The position numbers were made by a program, and so were the translations under genes. Below are positions 8,643 to 15,907 of a stretch of DNA of 64,000 nt, in pieces. The DNA comes from SXIZ01 sp040079795 (GTDB lineage Bacteria; Pseudomonadota; Gammaproteobacteria; Methylococcales; Methylomonadaceae): NCBI GenBank assembly GCA_040079795.1, contig JBEBJQ010000001.1:1-64000 (forward strand), given 5' to 3'. The notes below the pieces were generated by a model. The model was not told where the DNA came from and did not search any database. It was given only the letters and a program-made list of their open reading frames with translations. Position 1 is the first letter of the stretch; each line of letters starts with the position of its first letter.

Positions 8643-9551
8643 TTAAGCGTTATTTTTAATATAGTCGCGCGCTACTTCAAACGCATGTTCAAACCGAAGG
8701 TAGACGGATTTTTCGCTTTCGATCATTTTTTTCAACAATCTGCTTTGTGCCTGATATTTAATATTGCCAATTGCCAGAGCGCCAATGCCTACCGCACCGC
8801 TTGTTGAGCCAGCTAGCGCTACACCATCGTGCATGGCATCCAGACCTGCGATGCCTGCGGGTGGAACGGCATTAACATCCGCAGCAACCTTTAACTGTGG
8901 CGCGGCTTCAATTAAGTCCGCACTTAATAATTCTATGCCTGCGGCACCGGTTGCAAAGACCACATCCGCAGTCTGCATATAGCCAGCTTTGTCGCTGTCT
9001 GCGCCTGCGGTGACGGTAATTTTGCCGTCACCAAATTCGTGGCTGCAAAGGTCGGCAATTTGTTGGGCTTTGTCTAATTGTCTACCAATAATGCGGACGT
9101 TTGCACCCGCTTGGGCGGCGATAACCGCAGCGATTTGACCCACAGGGCCAGTGCCACCTAAAGCTAAAATATTTTTTCCTTGAAGCGATGTGTTAAATTT
9201 AGCCATTAATTCCCGTTCTACTGCCGCTACCATGCCAGCAGCAGTGGTAAAGGCACCACTTGGATCTGCAAAAACAGAGACTTCAAAAGGAGGTACCATG
9301 GAATTTTTAGAGGTTTTTAACATATCCAGGGCTTGTTTGGCATCCCGTCCACCAATGAAAATACCGGTTTTTTGCAAACCTTTAGGGCTGCGCGAAAAAA
9401 TAACATCTTGCACTAACCCTCGTACTTCACTGGGCTCGACATTGATATAAGGGATAGCTGAAACCCAGCCGGCGTCCATAGCCATGTTGACATCAAAAGG
9501 GCTTAAATTTTTTGCCGTGGTCAGCATGTGTAAAATAAATGGTTTTTCCAT
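8643..9551 (-). CDS. mtdB: NAD(P)-dependent methylene-tetrahydromethanopterin dehydrogenase
   Basis: The product is 302 residues from the ATG at 9551-9549, which follows AGGAG at a good spacing; the longer frame to 9614 is not needed. The pterin-binding motifs SPFDVNMAMDAG, IFSRSPKG, FIGGRD and ADPSGAFTTAAG precede GGTGPVG (132-138). The second strand ends IIGRQLDKAQ with Arg157, a pattern typical of NADP-binding members such as MtdA. It catalyses oxidation of methylene-H4MPT to methenyl-H4MPT in the cytosolic formaldehyde oxidation pathway of methylotrophs. It is first in an apparent two-gene operon with its paralogue. Confidence 0.9.
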   Translation of the reverse strand: MEKPFILHMLTTAKNLSPFDVNMAMDAGWVSAIPYINVEPSEVRGLVQDVIFSRSPKGLQKTGIFIGGRDAKQALDMLKTSKNSMVPPFEVSVFADPSGAFTTAAGMVAAVERELMAKFNTSLQGKNILALGGTGPVGQIAAVIAAQAGANVRIIGRQLDKAQQIADLCSHEFGDGKITVTAGADSDKAGYMQTADVVFATGAAGIELLSADLIEAAPQLKVAADVNAVPPAGIAGLDAMHDGVALAGSTSGAVGIGALAIGNIKYQAQSRLLKKMIESEKSVYLRFEHAFEVARDYIKNNA

Positions 9552-9652
9552 GATTACTCCTGATGAATTATAGCCGCCCAGTATAAAAGAAAAAGCCCCT
9601 GATAAACAATGCAAGCGGAGAATTGTATCTTTAAATAATTTGAACCGGTGGC

Positions 9653-10417
9653 TTACATGAGCGGCAGAATTTGATCAAGCAGCTTCCTGTTAGTGACCAG
9701 AATCTGTTTGGGAAATAACCCTGCGTTACCCTGAAAATCAGTGAGGCTGGCACCCGCTTCCTGGGCGATCAATGCCCCGGCCGCAACATCATACAGATTT
9801 AATTCCTGTTCCCAAAAAGCATCCAGCTGTCCATCTGCGACTAGGCATAAATCTACGGCGGCCGAGCCAAATCGACGTTGCCCGGTGGTTCTTTGGGCAA
9901 TTCGACCAAAGCGCGCCAAATTATTTTCTTCCAAATACGAGCGTAAGCAGGCAAAACCGGTTCCAATCATGGCATTATCTAAAGAATTTTCAGATGACAC
10001 TTTGATCGGATTGCCATTTTTCCAGGCGCCTTTGCCTTTTTCGGCACAGTAATAATCATTTAAAGCTGGCGCGTATACTGCACCCATTAATAATTCTTGA
10101 TCAATTTCCAGGGCAACACTGATTCCCCAAAAATACTGCCCTTTCGAGAATGAATGGGTACCGTCAATAGGGTCAACGATCCAACGGGCATTTTGATTGG
10201 CGCTTTGCCCACTTTCTTCCCCCCAAAAACCAAATTGTGGAAATTGTTGTTGTAGCGTAGCCTTTAAATAGTTTTCAACCGCAACATCCGCAGCGGTTAC
10301 AAAGTCACGGGGACTTTTTTTATTAATGGCCAAGTTTTTAAGATCGTTAAAATGCGTTAAAGCAATTGCGCCCGCTTCCCGGACAATTTTTTCGAGTACC
10401 GCAAGTGAAAGTGACAT
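9653..10417 (-). CDS. Inositol monophosphatase family phosphatase
   Basis: This 254-residue Mg2+-dependent sugar phosphatase carries both family signatures: WGEESG with WIVDPIDGTHSF (metal-binding Glu and the DPIDGT motif, about residues 67-90), and the C-terminal YDVAAGALIAQEAG. Likely substrates include inositol-1-phosphate, histidinol phosphate or a nucleotide phosphate. The motifs alone do not separate these. It is upstream of the mtdB pair on the same strand with a 101-bp gap, and divergent from regB. Confidence 0.85.
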   Translation of the reverse strand: MSLSLAVLEKIVREAGAIALTHFNDLKNLAINKKSPRDFVTAADVAVENYLKATLQQQFPQFGFWGEESGQSANQNARWIVDPIDGTHSFSKGQYFWGISVALEIDQELLMGAVYAPALNDYYCAEKGKGAWKNGNPIKVSSENSLDNAMIGTGFACLRSYLEENNLARFGRIAQRTTGQRRFGSAAVDLCLVADGQLDAFWEQELNLYDVAAGALIAQEAGASLTDFQGNAGLFPKQILVTNRKLLDQILPLM

Positions 10418-10684
10418 TGTTTAAGGAACCTTGATGGTGAAAAATAAATACGTAATTACAGGCTCATCATAACAAGCTGCCGCGGATATTGTCTATTGTG
10501 GGACGGCGAGGGTAAATCTTGTTAAGATGTATGAAAGGTGATCTATTGAATAAATCATAAAATAACAAGGTGTTAACTTAGCTAAATAAGCGTAAGTTAA
10601 TGTGCCCTAACAACTGATTTTTTTTCAAAGTGCCCGTTAAAATAACGGCCTTGCCGCGATTCTCATAAAAGCGAAACTGCACTT
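10418..10684. other. Divergent promoter region between the phosphatase gene and regB
   Basis: No ORF with a ribosome binding site is visible. The spacer must hold promoters for both directions, but I could not assign -10/-35 boxes with confidence. Confidence 0.4.
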
Positions 10685-12082
10685 ATGCTTACACATGTTA
10701 TACCAAAATCAGCGATTTCAACACGCGAAAACCTGCAATGGTTATTCATCTTGCGTAATCTTATGCTTGCTTCTGAGTCGTTGTTAATTATTGTTTCGGC
10801 CTATGGCATGTATATTAATTTGCCTTTGAAGATGCTTTGGTTAGCGGTCTTAGCTACGGCCGCGATTAATGTGTATACGTGGATGCGTTTACAAACTGAC
10901 GCCCCTGTCACGGAAGTAGAACTATTTACGCAACTTTGTTTCGATGTAGGGGGTATTGCAGTTGTGCTGTATCTCACAGGAGGGGCGTCAAATCCAATTA
11001 CCTGGGTATTTCTGGTGCCATTGATCATTACGGCGATCATTTTACCGCAATCCTATGCCTGGTATATGGTGCTTTTAACTACGGCTCTGTATACCTTGTT
11101 AATCCGTTTCAATATCCCGTTGCCTTCCATTGAGCCGCATGCTTTGAAGTCCGATCCTCTTGACCCTGCAATGTTACACAAATTGCATCTGATTCAGGAC
11201 AAACATTATTTTAATTTACACATTTTCGGCATGTGGTTTGGTTTTGTTTTTAGTGCGCTTGTGGTCGCATTTTTTGTGGTTGAATTGGCTAAAACTTTAC
11301 GTGAAAGGGAACGTCGCCTTGCTGAAGCACGGGAAAATGCCTTACGCAATGAACGGGTTGTGGCGTTAGGGGTTTTGGCCGCCAGCGCTGCGCATGACAT
11401 GGGCACGCCATTGGGGACGATGGCGATTGTCACGCATGAGTTGACACAAAACTATCCAGCACATCGGCATCCTGAATTAAGCCGAGACTTACAGATTTTG
11501 CAACAACAAATTTTGCGTTGTAAAGAGGCGTTATCGGTTATGTCGGCATCTGGGGGTGAGATGCGCGCAGAATCCGGAAAAAGTATGTCCGCCATCGAAT
11601 ATCTGGACGGCGTGTTAAACCAATGGCGCGCCCATAACGCGAGCACCAAGCTTAACTTAATGATTCATCCCGCCACTGAGATCAATGCTAAAATCATCGC
11701 TGAACAGACTTTAACCCATGCGTTGATCAATGTATTAAATAATGCCGCTGAGGTGTCGCCCGTCAGCAAGGGTGTTGATTTTCAAGCGGAATGGGATGAG
11801 CATACCCTATATCTTAAAATTCGTGACTACGGGCCGGGTCTGCCAGAGGAACTGTTGGATTTTATTGGAACGCAGCCGGTCAATAGCAACAAGCAAGGTT
11901 TAGGTGTGGGGCTGTTTTTGACTTGTACCACGATAAAGCGTTTAAGCGGTAAGATAGAATTTCAAATCATGCCCTCCGGCGGCACCAGCGTAAATATAGA
12001 GTTGCCGTTATTATTTGCAGAAGAGCGCAGGGAAGCAGCGGATGAACAGAATTCAGAAATACTTACAGGGCAAATACTATGA
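10685..12082 (+). CDS. regB: RegB/PrrB-type redox sensor histidine kinase
   Basis: This is a 465-residue membrane sensor kinase with about six transmembrane segments in residues 20-205, including the ubiquinone-associated RegB motif GGASNP (99-104). The phosphoacceptor is H237 in ASAAHDMGTPLGTMA. A cysteine at 279 (LRCKEAL) matches the position of the redox-active cysteine in RegB dimerisation domains. The ATPase domain has NVLNNAAE (N box), DYGPGLP and GLGVGLFL (G boxes). It overlaps regA by 4 bp (ATGA), so the two are translationally coupled. In relatives this pair controls respiration, carbon fixation and nitrogen genes according to quinone redox state. Confidence 0.9.
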   Translation: MLTHVIPKSAISTRENLQWLFILRNLMLASESLLIIVSAYGMYINLPLKMLWLAVLATAAINVYTWMRLQTDAPVTEVELFTQLCFDVGGIAVVLYLTGGASNPITWVFLVPLIITAIILPQSYAWYMVLLTTALYTLLIRFNIPLPSIEPHALKSDPLDPAMLHKLHLIQDKHYFNLHIFGMWFGFVFSALVVAFFVVELAKTLRERERRLAEARENALRNERVVALGVLAASAAHDMGTPLGTMAIVTHELTQNYPAHRHPELSRDLQILQQQILRCKEALSVMSASGGEMRAESGKSMSAIEYLDGVLNQWRAHNASTKLNLMIHPATEINAKIIAEQTLTHALINVLNNAAEVSPVSKGVDFQAEWDEHTLYLKIRDYGPGLPEELLDFIGTQPVNSNKQGLGVGLFLTCTTIKRLSGKIEFQIMPSGGTSVNIELPLLFAEERREAADEQNSEILTGQIL

Positions 12083-12627
12083 ATACAGTTTTGACAGATA
12101 ATCCCCATCTTTTACTGGTGGATGATGATGAGACTTTTTGTGGCGTATTAAAGAGTGCGCTGGAGAAACGCTTGTTTGAAGTCTTTGTAGCCCATGATGT
12201 GGCGAGTGGTACTCGTTTGGCCGAGCAGGTTGAACCGGAATATGCGGTTATTGATTTACGGATTGGATTGGATTCGGGCCTGGAAATGGTTAAGCAATTG
12301 ATTGCCTTGGATAGTAATACGCAGATTGTTATGTTGACGGGGTTTGCCAGTATCGCAACGGCGGTTGAAGCGATTAAACTGGGTGCGACGCATTATTTAA
12401 CGAAGCCTGCTAATGCTGATGAAATCGTAACGGCTTTATATAAAAATGAGGGGGACGCGTCAGTATCTATCAGCGATAACCCTTTATCTATTAAACGGTT
12501 GGAATGGGAACATTTGCAAAAAATCATGATGCAGCATGATGGCAATATTTCGGCTGCGGCACGGGCGCTGAATATGCATCGTAGAACCTTACAGCGAAAA
12601 CTGGATAAGCGGCCGGTGCGGGATTAG
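12079..12627 (+). CDS. regA: RegA/PrrA-type response regulator
   Basis: The 182-residue protein has a receiver domain (LLLVDDDETF, phosphoacceptor D59 in VIDLRIG, conserved Lys in LTKPA) and a short C-terminal Fis-type helix-turn-helix (GNISAAARALNMHRRTLQRKL). Both are typical of the RegA/PrrA/ActR family. The ATGA overlap with the sensor gene upstream makes the pairing firm. It likely activates or represses redox-controlled promoters. No sites in this window can be assigned to it with confidence. Confidence 0.93.
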   Translation: MNTVLTDNPHLLLVDDDETFCGVLKSALEKRLFEVFVAHDVASGTRLAEQVEPEYAVIDLRIGLDSGLEMVKQLIALDSNTQIVMLTGFASIATAVEAIKLGATHYLTKPANADEIVTALYKNEGDASVSISDNPLSIKRLEWEHLQKIMMQHDGNISAAARALNMHRRTLQRKLDKRPVRD

Positions 12628-12640
12628 GGCTATTTTTGCA

Positions 12641-13441
12641 CTATTTTTTTAATACCCGTTTGGCTTCATGCCACAACAGATCCAATTCAAGTAATTCACA
12701 GTCTTTTAACTCGCGTTGGCTGGCCTGAATTTGTTGTTCGATATAGTGAAAACGTTTAGAGAATTTTTTGGTACTGGCTTTCAGCGCCAGTTCAGGGTTC
12801 ACTTTTAAATGTCTTGCCAGATTAACCGCTACCAGTAATAAGTCGCCGATTTCTTCTTCAATATGGGCTTGATCCCCAGAAAGCCAGGCCTCTTTTATTT
12901 CATCCAGCTCTTCCAATACCTTATCGAACACCGGTAACACATCCGGCCAATCAAAACCATGCTCAGCGGCGCGGTCCTGAATTTTCTCACACTGCACCAA
13001 AGCCGGTAAGTTAAGCGCTACACCATCTAATACGCTAGTTTTCGATTCAAGACGCGGCTTCGCTTTGCGTTCTTCTGCTTTAGCATTCTCCCACGCCTGT
13101 TTGCGTGCTTCGTCACTGTCAAAGGTAGCACCTGCAAATACATGCGGATGTCGACGAATTAATTTATCACTAATACTTGCCGCGACTTGTTCAAAATCAA
13201 ACAGACCCTGTTCTTCTGCAATCTGGCTATGAAAAACGACTTGTAATAGCAGATCACCTAGCTCTGAACGTAAGTCTTCCAGATCGTTACGTTCAATCGC
13301 ATCAGCAACTTCATAGGCTTCCTCAATTGTATAAGGGATTAAGCTTGCGAAATTCTGCTTAACGTCCCACGCACAGCCGGTTTCGGGATCACGCAGGCGT
13401 GCCATAATGGCCAACAGCCCTTGGGTTTTAGTTAAATTCAA
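12641..13441 (-). CDS. mazG: Nucleoside triphosphate pyrophosphohydrolase
   Basis: This 266-residue cytosolic enzyme hydrolyses (d)NTPs to monophosphate and pyrophosphate and is a housecleaning protein linked to the stringent response. Two MazG domains are visible. The first has LRDPETGCAWD, the metal-binding helices EEAYEVADAI and LRSELGDLLLQVVFH; the second has EELDEIKEAW and EEEIGDLLLVAVNLARHL. It overlaps the upstream PfkB-family gene by 4 bp, indicating cotranscription. Confidence 0.95.
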   Translation of the reverse strand: MNLTKTQGLLAIMARLRDPETGCAWDVKQNFASLIPYTIEEAYEVADAIERNDLEDLRSELGDLLLQVVFHSQIAEEQGLFDFEQVAASISDKLIRRHPHVFAGATFDSDEARKQAWENAKAEERKAKPRLESKTSVLDGVALNLPALVQCEKIQDRAAEHGFDWPDVLPVFDKVLEELDEIKEAWLSGDQAHIEEEIGDLLLVAVNLARHLKVNPELALKASTKKFSKRFHYIEQQIQASQRELKDCELLELDLLWHEAKRVLKK

Positions 13442-14376
13442 AAGGATGATCCGAAATTTTCTTGGTAACGGGCTTTAAAGGTTTCCATCGAAAAGGTATG
13501 ATTTTGGGTGCCATTTTCCTCTATTTTAATCGCACCCATTAACGAGGCTATCCGGCCGGTTACTGACCAGTCATACTCATTCATTAGGCCGTAGAGGATC
13601 CCCGCCCGGTAAGCGTCACCGCAGCCGGTTGGGTCTTGGATGGTACTTGGCGTTGCTGCCGGAATTTCGATACACGCCCCTTCGGTATAAATGTGCGAGC
13701 CTTTCGCTCCGCGTGTAATGATCAGTGCTTCAACTTTTGTTGCCAATTGCGCTAAGGTCAAACCGGTACGTTCCAGCATCAGTTCTGATTCATAGTCATT
13801 TAAGGTCACCCAAGTCGCCTGTTCTAATAATTGCAGCAATTCTTCACCGCTAAACATAGGCATACCTTGACCCGGATCAAAAATAAACGGTATGCCGGCT
13901 TCAACAAACTGAGCAGCATGCACTTGCATGCCTTCTTTGCCATCAGGTGAGACAATGCCGATATCTATATCATTGGTGTTTTCTAACGGGATTTCATTTA
14001 AATGGGAGTAGCTCATCGCCCCCGGATGAAACGCCGTGATTTGGTTGGCATCTTCATCGGTGGTGATATACGCCTGTCCGGTAAAGTTGTCGCTCAATAC
14101 TTTAATGAATTGGCTGGACAATCGACACTGGCTTAACCACTGCGCATAGGGTTCAAAATCATGCCCAACCGTTGCCATGATCAAGGGTTCTTCGCCCAAC
14201 AATTTCAGGTTGTAGGCGATATTACCAGCACATCCGCCAAATTCTCTGCGCATAATGGGCACCAAAAAGGAAACATTTAATATGTGTACTTTCTCCGGCA
14301 AAATATGGTTCTTGAATTTATCATGAAATACCATAATGGTATCGTAAGCCATAGATCCACATATCAATGCACTCAT
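13438..14376 (-). CDS. PfkB-family carbohydrate/nucleoside kinase
   Basis: This is a 312-residue ribokinase-fold kinase. The N-terminal substrate region contains FGGCAGNIAYNLKLLG, and the C-terminal signature DPTGCGDAYRAG holds the catalytic base Asp and the anion hole. The overall pattern resembles bacterial adenosine kinase-like members of the family, but the substrate cannot be fixed from sequence. It overlaps mazG by 4 bp and follows dgkA at 10 bp, so dgkA, this gene and mazG form a likely operon. Confidence 0.85.
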   Translation of the reverse strand: MSALICGSMAYDTIMVFHDKFKNHILPEKVHILNVSFLVPIMRREFGGCAGNIAYNLKLLGEEPLIMATVGHDFEPYAQWLSQCRLSSQFIKVLSDNFTGQAYITTDEDANQITAFHPGAMSYSHLNEIPLENTNDIDIGIVSPDGKEGMQVHAAQFVEAGIPFIFDPGQGMPMFSGEELLQLLEQATWVTLNDYESELMLERTGLTLAQLATKVEALIITRGAKGSHIYTEGACIEIPAATPSTIQDPTGCGDAYRAGILYGLMNEYDWSVTGRIASLMGAIKIEENGTQNHTFSMETFKARYQENFGSSF

Positions 14377-14386
14377 TACATTCCTC

Positions 14387-14746
14387 TTAAATTAAAATGG
14401 CAGCCCAAGTGACCGCTGCCCAAACCAGTGACAACATAACCGCAGCCGAACCAATATCTTTAGCCCGGCCCGATAATTCGTGATGCTCAAATCCTACCCG
14501 GTCAACCACCGCTTCTACGGCGGAATTGAGTAATTCTACCAGTAACACTAAGACCACACTGCCAATCATTAATAATTTTTCAATGACTGAAAGATTGAGC
14601 CATAACGCGACCGGAGTCGTTACCACAAATAATAAGATTTCTTGTCGAAACGCTTCTTCGTGCTGCCAGGTCGCTTTAAAACCGGCAATGGAGAAAAATA
14701 GTGCATTTATAATTCGTTTGATCCCTTTTGCATTAGGATTAGCCAT
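14387..14746 (-). CDS. dgkA: Diacylglycerol kinase
   Basis: This 119-residue integral membrane enzyme phosphorylates diacylglycerol to phosphatidate, recycling lipid left over from periplasmic glucan or lipid modification. Three transmembrane helices are visible. The family signature ELLNSAVEAVVDRVG, followed by HHELSGRAKDIGSAAV, contains the catalytic Glu and metal ligands. Length is normal. It starts an apparent three-gene operon. Confidence 0.95.
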   Translation of the reverse strand: MANPNAKGIKRIINALFFSIAGFKATWQHEEAFRQEILLFVVTTPVALWLNLSVIEKLLMIGSVVLVLLVELLNSAVEAVVDRVGFEHHELSGRAKDIGSAAVMLSLVWAAVTWAAILI

Positions 14747-14819
14747 GTTGATCCAAAAAGTTAAGTGTTAAAAAATATAAGTTACACACATTTTGGGTCA
14801 ATTCTATTACAAAGCATCT

Positions 14820-14880
14820 AAACCATTTTAATTAACTTGCAAAAATATAAAATATTAATTTTATTATATGTTTAGCAATG
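14820..14880. other. AT-rich stretch next to DnaA-box-like sites
   Basis: This stretch of about 60 bases is dominated by A and T (runs such as AAATATAAAATATTAATTTTATTATA). It lies between dgkA and the box cluster at 14945-14979. By position and composition it could be an unwinding element, or simply the AT-rich promoter region of dgkA. Confidence 0.35.
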
Positions 14881-14944
14881 GTTGTTAAGTGACCATGTCA
14901 ATAGATTGCAATTATGTCAAGACTTTGAGCGTTTTTTACAGACG

Positions 14945-14979
14945 CTATCCACAAGGTTATCCACAGAAATTGTGGATAA
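14945..14979. promoter_or_regulatory. Cluster of three DnaA-box-like sequences
   Basis: CTATCCACA (14945-14953), the consensus TTATCCACA (14957-14965) and its inverse TGTGGATAA (14971-14979) lie within 35 bp. The last two form a perfect 11-bp inverted repeat (14955-14981) around the loop GAAAT. The hairpin is not followed by a T-run on either strand, so it is not an obvious terminator. The DnaA reading is based on exact 9-mer matches. Confidence 0.5.
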
Positions 14980-14993
14980 CCTGAATCATGCCC

Positions 14994-15377
14994 TTATTCA
15001 TCAATAAACTGTTGGTAGGCTTTAGCATCCATGAGTAACTCAAGTTCTGCCAGACTGTCAGCCTGAAGCGTGAATAGCCAGTTTGCATAAACAGCGCTGT
15101 TTATCAAGCCAGGTTCATCGACAGCAGCCTGGTTAATGGCAACGACTACCCCGGTTACCGGGCTATATAAATCAGAAGCGGTTTTGACCGATTCTACTAC
15201 TGCACATTGCTCTCCAGCGTTAAGTTTACGGCCAATTTTTGGTAATTCGATATAGACCAAGTCCCCCAATTCCTGCTGGGCAAAATCACTAATCCCTACT
15301 TGAACGAGATTTTTATCCTGCAATTTAACCCATTCATGGGTGGCTGCATATTTTAAATTTTCTGGAATATCGCTCAT
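14994..15377 (-). CDS. gcvH: Glycine cleavage system H protein
   Basis: This 127-residue lipoyl carrier protein shuttles the aminomethyl group between the P, T and L proteins. The lipoylated lysine lies in VVESVKTASDLYSPV, after KYAATHEWVKL and the QQELGDLVYIELP strand region. The ATG at 15377-15375 follows GGGTGA at 5 bases and is preferred over the GTG three codons upstream. It is a single gene here, with no gcvT, gcvP or lpd in the window. Confidence 0.95.
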   Translation of the reverse strand: MSDIPENLKYAATHEWVKLQDKNLVQVGISDFAQQELGDLVYIELPKIGRKLNAGEQCAVVESVKTASDLYSPVTGVVVAINQAAVDEPGLINSAVYANWLFTLQADSLAELELLMDAKAYQQFIDE

Positions 15378-15386
15378 TATGTTCAC

Positions 15387-15636
15387 CCAACGTTTTGTAG
15401 AAATGCAGTGTCACCGTGCAAGCATACTGTGCCATGGCATCAACAGATAGCAAAATACGCCTTAAGGCTGGACAAATTATAATGTAGGACTTGAATGCAA
15501 TGGAGTTTATTTTTTAGCGTGTGCTAAATATATCCCATCGTTGTTTTTCAAACTATAGGACTAACGGGAACAGTACGCTTTCAGAAAGGCTTAAGTCGAG
15601 GGCGGGAATAAAGCAGTATTACTTTTTTAGTTTTAA
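15387..15636. other. Intergenic spacer, no gene seen
   Basis: This spacer lies between gcvH and the small lipoprotein gene, both on the minus strand. I found no ORF with a ribosome binding site. It should contain the gcvH promoter. No glycine riboswitch-like pair of aptamers was recognised. Confidence 0.4.
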
Positions 15637-15663
15637 AGACTCGGTGCAGCATGCACCGAGTCT
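15637..15663 (-). terminator. Perfect hairpin downstream of the small lipoprotein gene
   Basis: A 12-bp perfect inverted repeat (AGACTCGGTGCA and TGCACCGAGTCT) surrounds a 3-base loop, 20 bases beyond the stop of the gene at 15684. No long T-run follows on the minus strand, so it may act as a terminator or as a 3-prime stabilising structure. Confidence 0.5.
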
Positions 15664-15683
15664 ATCATTAACAAGCTTATAAC

Positions 15684-15806
15684 TTACAGTTGAACGCTTG
15701 AAATTGAGCTAGAAACTTTTTCTTTAGAACCATCTGGGTCATCCAGGCAACCGGCTAAACCAACAATCATAAGCGACACTGCTAACAGAGCTAATATTTT
15801 TTTCAT
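15684..15806 (-). CDS. Small lipoprotein (40 residues)
   Basis: This short gene has a textbook ribosome binding site (AGGAGGATCAAA before ATG at 15806-15804). The product is MKKILALLAVSLMIVGLAGC, then a short acidic and serine-rich tail of 20 residues. The n-region, hydrophobic core and LAGC lipobox mark it as a lipoprotein cleaved before the cysteine, leaving a mature peptide of about 21 residues. Entericidin-like and other tiny lipoproteins have this architecture, but the tail matches none I know. A strong hairpin follows it. Confidence 0.75.
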   Translation of the reverse strand: MKKILALLAVSLMIVGLAGCLDDPDGSKEKVSSSISSVQL

Positions 15807-15907
15807 TTTGATCCTCCTAAAAATTTTATATTTATTTTTTCGTACTATACAAAGCACGGCAAATTTATATCATGACTTAAGTGTTGATGCAATACTAACT
15901 AAAATTT

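Noticed and set aside
11206..11433. Minus-strand open frame inside regB, as an example of many overlapping frames.
   Set aside because: It lies within a well-supported gene, has no start signals and no recognisable product. All similar antisense frames were treated the same way.
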